Shown here in pieces: positions 47,080 through 58,800 of a stretch of 64,000 nucleotides of DNA (position 1 is its first letter; each line of letters starts with the position of its first letter). Origin of the DNA: Muraenolepis orangiensis (taxonomy: Eukaryota; Chordata; Actinopteri; Gadiformes; Muraenolepididae). The notes under the pieces were generated by a model. That model did no database searches, was not told the origin of the DNA, and was given only the letters and a program-made list of their open reading frames with translations. Position numbers and translations under genes: made by a program. The stretch is from NCBI GenBank assembly GCA_027704905.1, contig CM051004.1, forward strand, positions 13,710,948-13,774,947, read 5' to 3'.

Positions 47080-47361
47080 GGTCCTGTACCCCCTCAAACC
47101 TCCTGCTGTGTACCCCTTCTACCTCTCATCTGATGTTACATATGAAGACAAGACAGTGTTATTAACTCTTTAAGGTCCTGTACCCCTCAAACATTGAACC
47201 TCCTGCTTTGTGCCCCCTTCTACCTCTCATCTGATGTTACATATGAAGACAAGACAGTGTTATTAACTCTTTAAGGTCCTGTACCCCTCAAACATTGAAC
47301 CTCCTGCTTTGTGCCCCCTTCTACCTCTCATCTGATGTTACATATGAAGACAAGACAGTGG
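47080..47361. repeat. 101-bp tandem repeat, about 2.8 copies
   Basis: Units begin GGTCCTGTACCCC at 47080, 47174 and 47275. Each contains CATCTGATGTTACATATGAA and AGACAAGACAGTG. The two full units are almost identical, which suggests recent duplication. Confidence 0.9.
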
Positions 47362-47439
47362 GGTTAGGTGACAAAAGTGATGGTCCTCTTATAACTCCCG
47401 AAGCATAAGTGGAAGGGGCACCACATTTGATAGAACTTG

Positions 47440-47826
47440 ATAGAACTTGATAGAACAGTTGATAACTGCATATCCCTGCTCCTGTATATACATTTATATA
47501 TGCTATACATTTATTTATGCCCACTTGTATATACATTTACATTTATATATGTGTATCCTGCTTTCAATAACTGCATACCCCTGACCACTACCTGTTAAAT
47601 ACTTACTTTCCTGTATATATATATATATACCTATATTATTATGCTCATATCCCACTTAATACCTAGAAGACAGTATTTTAACCTGTACATTTAAACTGTA
47701 AATTATATTACTGCACCATCACTTTACTGCAACATTTGCACTCTGGTTAGATGCTAAATTATTTTCGCTGTACTGTACTTGTGCTGTGCAATGACAATAA
47801 ATTTGAATCTAATCTAATCTAATCTA
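47440..47826 (+). mobile_element. LINE 3' end with AATCT tail
   Basis: It is AT-rich 3' UTR-like sequence ending ACTTGTGCTGTGCAATGACA, ATAAATTTGAAT and a repeated TCTAA tail. This is the usual 3' end of fish Rex/L2-type LINEs. No coding part remains. Confidence 0.65.
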
Positions 47827-48149
47827 ATTTGGTGTGCGTGATGGGCCCGCCCTGCTGCCCATGTGTGAAGTGTGCTGGCTGTAGCACCTTCCGTGGATAT
47901 AGCTGTCATAGACTTCCATTCAACAACCCAAAGTATGATCCCTGACCAATAAACTGAATGGACGTTTGGACAATTTGTTCAACCAATCATATTTGGATTT
48001 GTTGCCAATAGGCGTATCCTTTCAACCTTTCACATCCCACGGCTCCGCGAGGCTATTTCTGATATAATAATGAATAGTCTCATTGTTGACGTACACTATC
48101 CAGGTGCCAACTAACGCCTGACTGCAATACAAATAGCCTTGTTACAAGT

Positions 48150-50570
48150 GACTTGACATGGCATGAGCATATACGCCCACATCCTGGACAAAGGGCTTGA
48201 TTTCATGTGCCTAACTGACACCTGGCATAAACCAGGGGACTACTCTGTGATTAATGAGGCCTGCACTCCTGGCTATAACTACATGAAAAAAGCCTGCAGC
48301 TCTGGCTGTGGTGGTTAGCTATCATGCACCAGGCTGATCTGAAACTGCTTTCTGTAAACCTCCATATTCCATGACTGCTGTGCTTCCCTGAGATACATGA
48401 CCTACTAAATTCACTCTGCACCATGTCAACCAACATTGTCATTGTAGGTGATTTAAATATCCATGTTGACAACCCCTCCTGTCATTTTGCAGTATAGTTC
48501 TTTGCCACCATGGCCACGGACCTCCAGCGAATCACCTGCCCAGCCTCTGCATTAATGGATGGAATTAGTGGAGCCCTTTAATACATCTTTGAGCAGTGTT
48601 GATCTCCATGCCACTGTCAAGACACATGAGGTCAACTTTTCACACTCTGCCCCCTGTTTCACACATGAACTGAGGAAAATAGCAAAAACAAGGTGGAACA
48701 CCTTAGACACTCTGGGCTCACAGTCCATAAAGTGGCTTTCCGTGAACAGGCTTGTTCACAATTATACTCAAATTCTACTTCAAAGCAGCTTTTTTCCACC
48801 ATAATCCATCTTCTAAATCTACAATCATCCTCCTAAACTGAGGCTACCGATGAGCTATGTAACAGCTTTATTGACTGTTTTAGATCTAAAGTCAACAACA
48901 TTCGCTCCCTAATGTCCAGCTCTTCCTCTAAGTTAACCCTTGCAACCAACCCTCTGCCTTGGAGCTTGCCGTCCCTCCCATATTTCACTGGGGTTCAGCA
49001 GAGCCACATTGAGGAAATCCTCAGGAAAATGAAACCATGTGCCCTGGACCCATTCCCACTCCTATGCTCAAATCATATATCCCCATTTTCAGCCCATTCA
49101 TCACCTAAGCTGTAAACCTTTTCTTTCAAACTGGATATGTCCCACCTGCTCTCAAGGTTGCTGTCATCCCCCCCTTCTCAAGAAGCCCAACCTGGACCCG
49201 GAAGTTCTAGCAAACTGTAGGCCAATCTCTAACCTTGCCTTCCTGTCAAAGGTGTTAGAGAAGGTAGTTGCTTCTCAGCTCCAGTACCACCTCAAATACA
49301 ACAACCTGAAAATGTTCAGTCAGGCTTTCGTTGAGCCCACAGTACGGAAACAGCTCTTCTCAGGGTGAAGAATGACCTGATGATGATCACTATCAGTTTT
49401 CATTCTCCTCAACATGAGCACAGCATTTGACTCGGTATATCATACTATCCTCCTAGAGCGCCTTCACACCACCATTGGAATATCAGACACTTAAGTGCTA
49501 CCTTTCAGGCAGGACTGAATATATCTCACTGGTCCAGACTGCTCCCAGTCACCTGTGCTGTTCTGCAGGGGTCGGTTCTCTGACCTCTTTATTATTTACA
49601 TGCTTTCCCTTGGTCGTGTCATCAACAGACATGGCATGTATTTTCCTTGTTATGCTGATGATGCACAGCTGTACATTGAAACTGCCCCAAGCCCCTCTGC
49701 AGCCATGTCATGCCTCACCAATTGTCCTGAGGAGATAAAAGCATAGATGAACAACAACTTCCTTCAGTTAAACAGTAACAAAACTAAAGCTCTCCTTGTT
49801 GGTTCCCCACATCAGGTTCACTCATCCCCCGTATCTCATCTCACCTTTGATGGTCCCCCGTTCCTCGTCAGTCACTAATTTGGGTGTCAGGTTTGACTAA
49901 CACCTGACTTTTAATGACCATATAAAACATCTGTGTAAAACCTTCTTCCATCATCTCAAAAGCATTTCCAAACTCAGCCCTAGTCTAACCCTGTCAGACG
50001 CAAGTTCATGTCTATATATCTTCAAGGCTAGACTACAGCAATGCACTTTTTATTGGGATCCCTGGAAAGAACCAGAAAATTCAGTACATTCAAAATAGTG
50101 CCACCAGGATCGTGATGAAAATTTATAAACATGAGCATATAACACCGACTTTGTTTTCATTGCACTGGCTTCCAGTCTCATTCAGGATCGACTACAAAAT
50201 ACTATTACTCTATTACACACAAATGCAAAAATGGTTATGCACCTCTCTATCTACTAAAACTCATTACTCCACAAACTGACACCCTTACCCTCAGATCTGC
50301 CAACAGCTTGCTCCTCAGGGCCCTCAGTACTAAGGTCCGCACCATGGGGGACCGGGCCTTTTGCTTGGCTGCGCCACGCATGTTGAATGGCCTTCCTCAT
50401 CACTTAAGTTCACCACAGACCCTTTTAAGACAGGCCGAAAAACAATTTTATTAAAAATTTTCACTATTGTGAGTAACTTTATTTTGGGTTTGTTTGCTAT
50501 GTTTTAAACTTTGTAGCACTCAGAGATTGTTTTGGTATATGCAATACAAATAAAAGTCCTTATTATTATA
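48150..50570 (+). mobile_element. degenerate L2-like (Maui type) LINE
   Basis: Scattered homology in all three plus frames follows LINE ORF2 order. First come endonuclease-like segments, GLDFMCLTDTWHKPGDYSV and NIVIVGDLNIHVD. Next are reverse transcriptase segments with NCRPISNLAFLSKVLEKVVA and a YADDAQLY catalytic box (about 49650-49680). The C-terminal part reads TLRSANSLLLRALSTK and GDRAFCLAAPRMLNGLPHH. Many stops and frameshifts show that it is dead. The 3' end is AATACAAATAAAAGTCCTTA with a TTATTAT tail. Confidence 0.85.
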
Positions 50571-51249
50571 AGGATTTATTAACATAAATACATTACAGTT
50601 GTCATTTAGCAGACAATTTTGTCCAAAGCGGTCAAAAGTGCATTTCATTCCCAACAACATGGACGTAGATGTCCGATCCATTTCTATAGGCTACACTTTA
50701 AGCACCACGGACAGTGCCTGTCGGCGGCTCAGAATTGTGTTAAATGATTTTCATTATTTTTTTTTGCACGATATTGTCCACTTTTTAAGATTGGAAACAA
50801 CACACCGCCAACCACACACCTTACATCAGACATCCATAGAGCATCTATACCAATGTTTGTGTCATTTGGGTTTGGGGTTGTTTAGAATCAGATTGATGAG
50901 GTTTTTGGGAACGTTTCAACCGTACAGATAAATCTATCCAGACGGACCATATGGGTCCAAGAGGCAAAAATGTTCAGCATGTTAAATAAGGCCTGGATAC
51001 CAAGTTTCTGACATATTTGTCAAACTTGGGGGGTAATTATGATCGTCTGACTTTGACCGCAAATTATAGCGCCCCCTATGGGTGAAGTGGTACCAAACGT
51101 TTTTGAGACCCGCTTTCCCGAAATATAAATATTGTCGGCACATTTCACAACTTTTTACTAATCAGGGGCTGAGCTTTAGGCATCGGCAATCATAAATAAT
51201 AAGAATATCCTGTACAAAAACAAGGTATCCACAGATACTGTGAATACCT
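50571..51249. other. repeat-like intergenic sequence
   Basis: An inverse interspersed-repeat tail lies at 50586-50640. At 50935-51190 the text resembles a fish repeat with GCGCCCCCTATGGGTGAAG. Its class is not determined. Confidence 0.4.
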
Positions 51250-52716
51250 CATAATAGGTCACTTCCTTATTAGTGCTTTTGAAGGCCCTCACATGGCTTC
51301 ACAAAGTGAGTGTGGGGAATATGACACATTAAAATCTGCCAGTGTGTCATCTTGATATGAACTGTTGAACTCAAAACAAACAAAAAAGGACAACGAGTGG
51401 AAGCCTGTAACTTTACTAAAATCAAACCATTTTTATAAAACGCTTTAGTAATAATCCGGAACTCTAGTATACTGTACATATATCTTATACAATGGAAAGG
51501 GGCTACAAAGGGGATCTGGCACCAGCAAGACCGCAGCCCAACCCCCGGAGGAGACAGGAAGTTCCCCACCACGACCGCTTCCTGTGTCGTTAACTTGTCG
51601 ACAACTTAAGACATTAAAAAAACAGACAAATACATACAGCATCCACAGACCTCGTCCTCGGTGACAAATACACTCCCCCCCCCCCCCCGTCTGTCTTTCT
51701 GTCCCTCCCATTCATCCATCCACCGCTTCCTCCTGCCAGTACAACTTTGTTCAAACTCGTATTCAACAACAATAAGAATAATATAAAACTCCTCCTTGCT
51801 GAACCCCGAACGAAGAGCAGACTATTATGGCGGAAGCTAAATGGCGGACAGGTGAAAAGCACCGATGAGCTCGGCGTGGCAGAGAGGTTTTGCTGCTCAC
51901 TGTGGTGGCGCGTCTAAGCTAGCTGTACACGTACAACGGAACGTTGTCTAGAACCTTCTAGGCCTTCATTTTATCCAACAGAAACGCCAGAACTAACTCT
52001 GGATTGGCTTAAAGGAATTAATTTTAGATTGTATATATATATATATAGGTGAGCTTGTATAGAAATGTATATGTATCGTGTTTGTTTGTATGTGTATACA
52101 CACACGCATATATATATTTATATATATGAGCACCATAATAATAATAATAATAAATACATAAAATAAATGGTATAAAACCTCCGAAAAACTATATTCTTCT
52201 CATCTCTACAAATATTGTATTTGGAATGCGGTCAAAGGGAGCGACGCCCTTAGCAGCAGCAGCGTCAGACAACGTTGGATGAAAGTGTTTTTTTTCTTTT
52301 TTCTTCTCCCATTGCGTTGGGATGTATTTCAAATCGGTTGTATTTGTTAAAACATACGACTGGGCTGTTGAAGTGCTGTGATCTCGTATTTGCCCTGCGT
52401 TGCCGGCGACGTTGTCAGCCGTTCATACAATTACAAACAGCCGAGCGGGACGAAAGGTCGCACTGTGACACATTTTGTTAGAAAGAAACGTCCTCTGCGT
52501 GTTCCTCGCAGTCAAAAGCAAAAAAAGCTCAATATTCCTTGTAAAGCTTATTGAAAAGCGATTAATTATAAACAACAATAAAAATGAACAAAAATAAAAA
52601 ACAACAGTCTGTCCAGTCGTATTGTTTGTGTGGCAGACAAGTAAGGTCACTCTAGTGAAACTCTGGGTGTGGGGGGGGGGTATGCATGTGCTGGTGGCTC
52701 TGGACACCATGTGGTT
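51250..52716 (-). other. probable kdm4a 3' UTR / downstream flank
   Basis: This region directly follows the kdm4a stop codon. It contains a poly-G run (about 52670-52680), A-rich tracts, short (TA)n runs near 52035 and 52110, and (TAA)n near 52140. A more CpG-containing patch lies at about 51540-52480. Two ATGGCGG motifs on the plus strand sit at 51827 and 51841. The extent of the UTR is not determinable from sequence alone. Confidence 0.4.
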
Positions 52717-52857
52717 TTACTCCATGATGGTTCTGTAGATGACGGGCTCGATGTAGTCCCCTCTGTACCGGGAGTTGATCACCCGTTGCCTCTTGGACTC
52801 CCGGATGATGTCGTTGTCCTCGAAGATGCCATCGAAGCGCATGTCGGACGCCTTGGA
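52717..52857 (-). CDS. kdm4a: kdm4a terminal coding exon and stop codon
   Basis: The acceptor is CTCTCCAG. It encodes 46 residues and a TAA stop: SKASDMRF, then RESKRQRVINSRYRGDYIEP and VIYRTIME. Human KDM4A ends RQRVINSRYREDYIEPALYRAIME, so the C terminus is complete. I see no perfect AATAAA on the minus strand in the 700 bp below the stop, so the poly(A) site is not assigned. Confidence 0.96.
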   Translation of the reverse strand, partial: SKASDMRFDGIFEDNDIIRESKRQRVINSRYRGDYIEPVIYRTIME

Positions 52858-55800
52858 CTGGAGAGACAGAGCATATTTGATAGTGTAGTATTGCATAGTA
52901 TAGCATATTGTAGTGTAGTATAGTATTGTTGTTGAAATTCATAGAGCGGGAGTGAATCTTGAAAATATAATTATTTTAAATAAGTAAAACTAAATAAACT
53001 GATATAAAATGGCCAAATACGAGTCAAATTATACAGTATATACTGTATACACATATTGACCCCTATGACCCTATGTACAAGTTGTGCAAATATATAAAAA
53101 AAGATATATAAATATATTATATCCATACAAAGGTGCGGTGCGATGTTAACATGTTAGGGAGTATTGTAGTATTGATATTGTAGTATTGATAATAACAACA
53201 GAACAGTCAGTGTGGATCGTTTGGGATTGACCCTTTTTCCTAACGCTGGAGCCACACTACACGATGTTTAAGGCCAATTTGGTGAACGTTTTGAAGCGGT
53301 GAAGAGTCTGCATGGCATCCACGGGGGTTTGTTTACTTGTGTGTTCTCCCTCTTTAGATGCGTGTTCCCCAAACACTAGCGCCCACTACATGTGCAGACG
53401 AGATGGGAAAACCAACACGTCCAGTCGTTAAATGTATATGTATCGTGTATGTTTGTATGTATATATTTTAGATGTGTGTTCCCCAAACCCAAAACCCTCT
53501 AGCGCCCACTACAAGTGCAGACGAGATGGGAAAACCAACACGTCAAGTCGTTAAATGTGCACTGGTTATCCACTCCGTAATGGTTTCAGATTCAGGGCGG
53601 CAGGATAGTTCAGTCTGTTGGGAACTGGAAGTTCGCCAGTTAAAGTCCCCGAAACACATGGGCACTGCTGGGGTGCCATTCAGTAAGGCACCAGACCCCT
53701 CCCCGGGCGCTGCATATAAAAATAGCTGCCCACTGCTCCTAATACTAGGATGGGTTAAATGCAGAGAAACTCATTTCACTGTGTGTTTACATGTATATGA
53801 CCAATAAAGAGGATTCAATGCTCCAGATTTTGATTTTGATTGAATTGTGTCGTGTGGCTTTAAGGGGGATCTCGAGAAATCTGGAAAGACGATTTAATGG
53901 AATCAACAGGTCAACTTAAGCTTGACTCACCAGTCTCGATTTGACCCTCTTGGGCAGCTCCTCGTCTAGAGAGTAGACATCAGCTCTCTTGGCCGTGAGC
54001 TGGGAGCCGTCCTCAAACTCCACCTGAGGTCACACACTGCGTGTTCATTGGGCGCACTCTGTATGTATATTTGTTTCAGCATATATTTACAAAACTAAAA
54101 AGCGCATTTGCAAATTCTGAATCAAAATCCGAATGCCTATGTTGTCATTGCACAAGTCCAACCACATTGAGAAACAAGCCTCTATTTCACTCTTTCATAC
54201 ATAACAGCAATTGGAAATATTAATTATATTTTAAATTCCCAAATAGGAATAAACCTGTGGCTGCAACCTATGAGACATATTGCAGTGGCCCTATGTAAAA
54301 GTAGTGCAACATTAGGAATATATGCATTCAAAGGTGCGGTGGGATGTAAACATGTATCCAAATGTTGTAGTATTGATGCAGTATTGTAGTAGATAGTTAG
54401 TTCCACAGAACAGTCAGCGTATTTCATAACATTTATAGACGTTGAACTTCCTTCTTACCAGGTACATTGGAGTCACGTGAGTCGCCACAAATTTGGCCCC
54501 GTACACGAGTCTATCAGTCCAGCGCACCTGGACCACCTCCCCTGACGGAGGAGGGCCGAGCTGGGCACAGTCCCGACTCTGAGAGACAACAACAACAAGC
54601 ACTCCATGAACCCGGAAGGCCAGAAGCAACACACCGCCCAATGTCTTTCATTGTCAAGAATGAGAGCTGTGTAGAATAACAGAATGTGAGACATTGTATT
54701 GTGGGTGATATGATTAAGAACACAATAATATATAAGTCCCATTTGTAGTATTGATCGTCTCCCAATGCTTTCTAGACATACTTTTTAAGGAATTGTAGTA
54801 TTTCAAATAAATATATTTGCGAGTGTGTGTGGTTGGCGTCTGGTTGAAGCAGCCTGATCTGGCTCCAGTCAGACTGATAAGTCTGGTTGACGCAGCCTCA
54901 CCTGGCCCCAGTCAGACAGATTGGAGTCTGGGGCTGGTGAGGCTGCACACCTGTGGGTCCTTGGTAATCAAGGCTCACATGTTAAAACCAGCCACCATCT
55001 CACACACTCAAGGGGAACACTAGCATGTACCATCTGCTCGCTTTGCTCGCTGTTGTTTGCCATCAACGACAAAACTCAAAACTCCATAAACCAGCTTCCT
55101 CATTCAACTGCTTTCTTGTCATCGAGGGACAATTTTATTGGGCAGTGTAGTATATAAAATATAGATATATTCCAAACGGGTCACCACACTTGTGCATCAG
55201 CCACCAGAAACCCACCACGATGTCTTCTGGGAACAGGTTGTCGCTGAAGGAGCCATCGTCAAAGTTGACCTCGTAGAAGGTCTCCTTGGACAGCTGCACC
55301 ACGTCACATTGGTAGTAGCGCCCGTTTTTGTGCTTGCATATGACCTTCTGTCCCACGCTCAGCTCCAGCATCGCCGCTTTGTTGCGCTGAGATGCGGGAC
55401 GGTCATGAGCCAAGAGGAGAGCAACAATTACAACAACATACAGGTTACACGGAGGAGGAGCCGAAAGAAGTATATTGTTTAATGCCGTGTGGCAGCGCTG
55501 TCCGCTACAACGCTTTTCAACCGAGATAGCATTGGCGGGAAACAGGACATCTCACCTCGATCTGCGCGGGCCCTTTGTGCCGGCAGCAGGTGACGTACAC
55601 CACAAAGGGCCACTTGTCGGGCTGCATCAGCACCCCGGCGGCCTGGGCACAGGTGGGGTGGTAGGCGGTGGGACAACGCCCGTGGGAGCACTGGACACAG
55701 CAGCCCGACGCCTTTTTCATGCGCTTCTTACAGTAGTAGCATTTCTGAGGGGGGAGGGACAATATATATATATTACATTATATACATAGTCATTTAGTCC

Positions 55801-58800
55801 CAAGTGACTTACAATAAGGTTATTAAACAGGTAGGCAAGAGAACTACTAGTCAGCAGAAGTCATCAGAAGTGCATTTCCTTCCTTAGAGCAGAACCAGTG
55901 CTCAGGTAAAAGTACAATAAGTTGGCTTCATATATATATATATGACACAATAAGTACATCAAACAGGGGCTACGAAAAATAGTGACGCCAATAGACACAA
56001 GCCAATAAAAATAGGCTAATAAACAAGCGCTGGCAACCGATAGAGCTACCAAGACGCAAGTGCTAAGAGACAGGGTCAGGGTAGTGCTTCCTAAAATCAA
56101 GATCTTCGTACCCGCAAGTCAACAGATAGGAGAGATGCAAACACTAATCTAGTAGTAGTCTAGACAGTGTAATAGTGGTCCTGCACAGTTTGACTTGAAA
56201 GTACACTTTTGTTCACAGATAAAACAACACACACACACACACACACACACAGTCACACACAGTCACAAACAAAGACGTTATTCACAGAAACTCACCAGTT
56301 TAAATCTCTGCAGCGGAATTCCACTCAGGTCCACAGGACTTCGTTCAGTGATGTTGACGAACCGGGCTTCGAGGACGGCCACCGCACACAAGACGTGGAC
56401 CCACCTGAAGGAATCGAGCTCAATGATCAATGATCAATACCAGTACATTTAAAGGGCCCCTTTTTCACCACCTGAGGGGGTGAGTGGGATAAGCACATTA
56501 CGAGCTGTTTCAAAATTGTCATGCGACTACCTGCTAGTGACATCACAAGTGGGAGTGTCCATCCAGATGGAGGCTAACAGTATCTATAGTAAATGGGGGG
56601 TCATGTGACCATTTTGAAGGCCAATCAAGCTCGCCCCTGGTGGTGACACAGGGGCTCTTTAAAGGCCATGGATTTTAAGAGGTGGTGGTGGTGCTGCTAC
56701 TCACTTGTTGTTGTTGGCTTTCTGGAGGGCCCCGCCCCGTAGACAACACAGACAGCAGTTCTGGAGGAAAGGAAAGACCACATTGATCTGTCTAAATGTG
56801 GGACTGGTCACTTCATACCAACAACAATAGCTTATTTGATTACTGTGGCTAGACTATCTGTGTGTGTACTAGTGTAATACATAAGTTAATGAACGGTATG
56901 TTGGACCACAAGATCTGCTTAAGAATTAATGAAGCTCTTGTTGAGCGAGCAAACAGACAGATGTTATTTTTCTGACCTCTGTCATGGCGTTAGCTTTGCA
57001 GCGAGCACATTTCCAGTCCTTGCTCACACTGTCTGGATCCACGCCGTAGCAACCTGCAGCACACAAACACTTTAGGATTCACTCTGTGAACAAAACCAAT
57101 CGTCATTCACTCACTTCCCCTGAACAGATGTTTCAAACCGGGGATCCAACCGGTGACCATCTGGTCACAAACCTGCTATATCGCCAACCTTTAGGCCAAC
57201 AACTGCCCCCAAGTGTTATTGTGGTGTGGTTGGTGGCTGGTTTAAACAGCCTCACCTGGCCCCAGTCAGACTGATTAGAGTCTGGGGCTGGTGAGGCTGC
57301 ACACCTGGTGGTTCTTGGTAATCAAGGCCCACAGATTAAACCAGCCCCCAGCAAAAACACACACACACGCACTCAGAAAGAGCGCTAGCATGAACATCTT
57401 CCCTGCGGTCTATAAACTACAAACTGCAAGAAACCGGATTCCTCATCCCCCTGTGTCCTTGTTGTCGGGAGGAACCCCAAGAAAGAATCCATTTTACAGG
57501 CATGTGGCAGCGCTGACTGCTACAGTAATGTGCACCTGCTCCGGTACTACAGACGAAGAAGATGCTGTCATTCGCTGCAAGGCATCTCGTCGAGACCCGT
57601 TTCTTGTTTCACCCGACCACCAAATTAAATAAACTTAACCGACGACCGAGCGCCATTAATTCCCGTGGCTACTGACTTGTGTGGACGCGGACGTTGCACT
57701 GGGCGCAGCTGACGAGCAGGCTGGTGCCATCGTCGTGGAGATGCGCCGTGGGTGCCCGGCCCTCGGCCCCGGCGGCGTCCGCCTGGGAGATGGTGGTGAA
57801 GCACGCCTCGGGGATCAACGGCTTGGTGCGCATTCGACCGCCGGACACCATCACAGGGCTGTCCACGCCGCCACCGAACACCGTCTGGGAGGGAGAGACG
57901 TTTGAAACGTGAGGTTTGGCAGCCGGCTCATGAGAGAAAATGACGCATCTTCTGTTATATTGTATAAACAACACAAATTCCTTTAGTTAGTTTATTTAAT
58001 ACTCAGTTTTTTTTTTATATCCTTTTCGTCCGTCTGGCAACAATCATTGTATGTGCAAATTTCCCTGGCAATAAAAGGTCTTTCTGATTCTGACGCTACA
58101 GAAGTGCGAGGTGTTAAAGCTCTCCTAAAGATGGCACGTGCCGTATCATCTTCGAATTAAGCTAGGTCAGCAATTCTTAAACTGCAATTCTTGACTTGAC
58201 TTGAGATGGTCCTTCATCTAACAACTAACAAGAAAGTAACGTAAAGTAAAGGGGGTCATTTTTATCGATCGGACCCTGACGCAGACCATGCCACCCGTGT
58301 GTGTTGTCCTACGACGACCCCTCCGTGATCAGTGTAATGGTAATGGATGCCTTTATATAGCGCTTTTAACCAAAGCGCTTTACAGGTCATGCCTCACATT
58401 CACCCATTCATACACACATTCAACCACGACGGCGGAGTCAGCCATGCAAGGAGACAGACAGCACGTCAGGAGCAGTTAGGGTTAGGGTGTCTTGCTCAAG
58501 GACACCTAGACAGTTTTTGCTAGGAGGAGCAGGGGATCCGCTCTAGGTATACTGCCGCGGGGCGGCAGCAGCTCAGTCTGTTAGGACTTGGCTTGGAAAC
58601 CGGAAGGTTGCCGGTTCAAGTCCTAGGTACCAGACCCCCACACTGCTCCCCAGGCAGCTGTATATAAAATAGCTGCCCACTGCTCCTAATACTACGATGG
58701 GTTTAATGCAGAGAAACTAATTTCACTGTGCGTGAACATGTGACCAATAAAGAGGATTCAATCCCCCAAATTTCGATTTCGATTTTAGGATCCGTTATAA

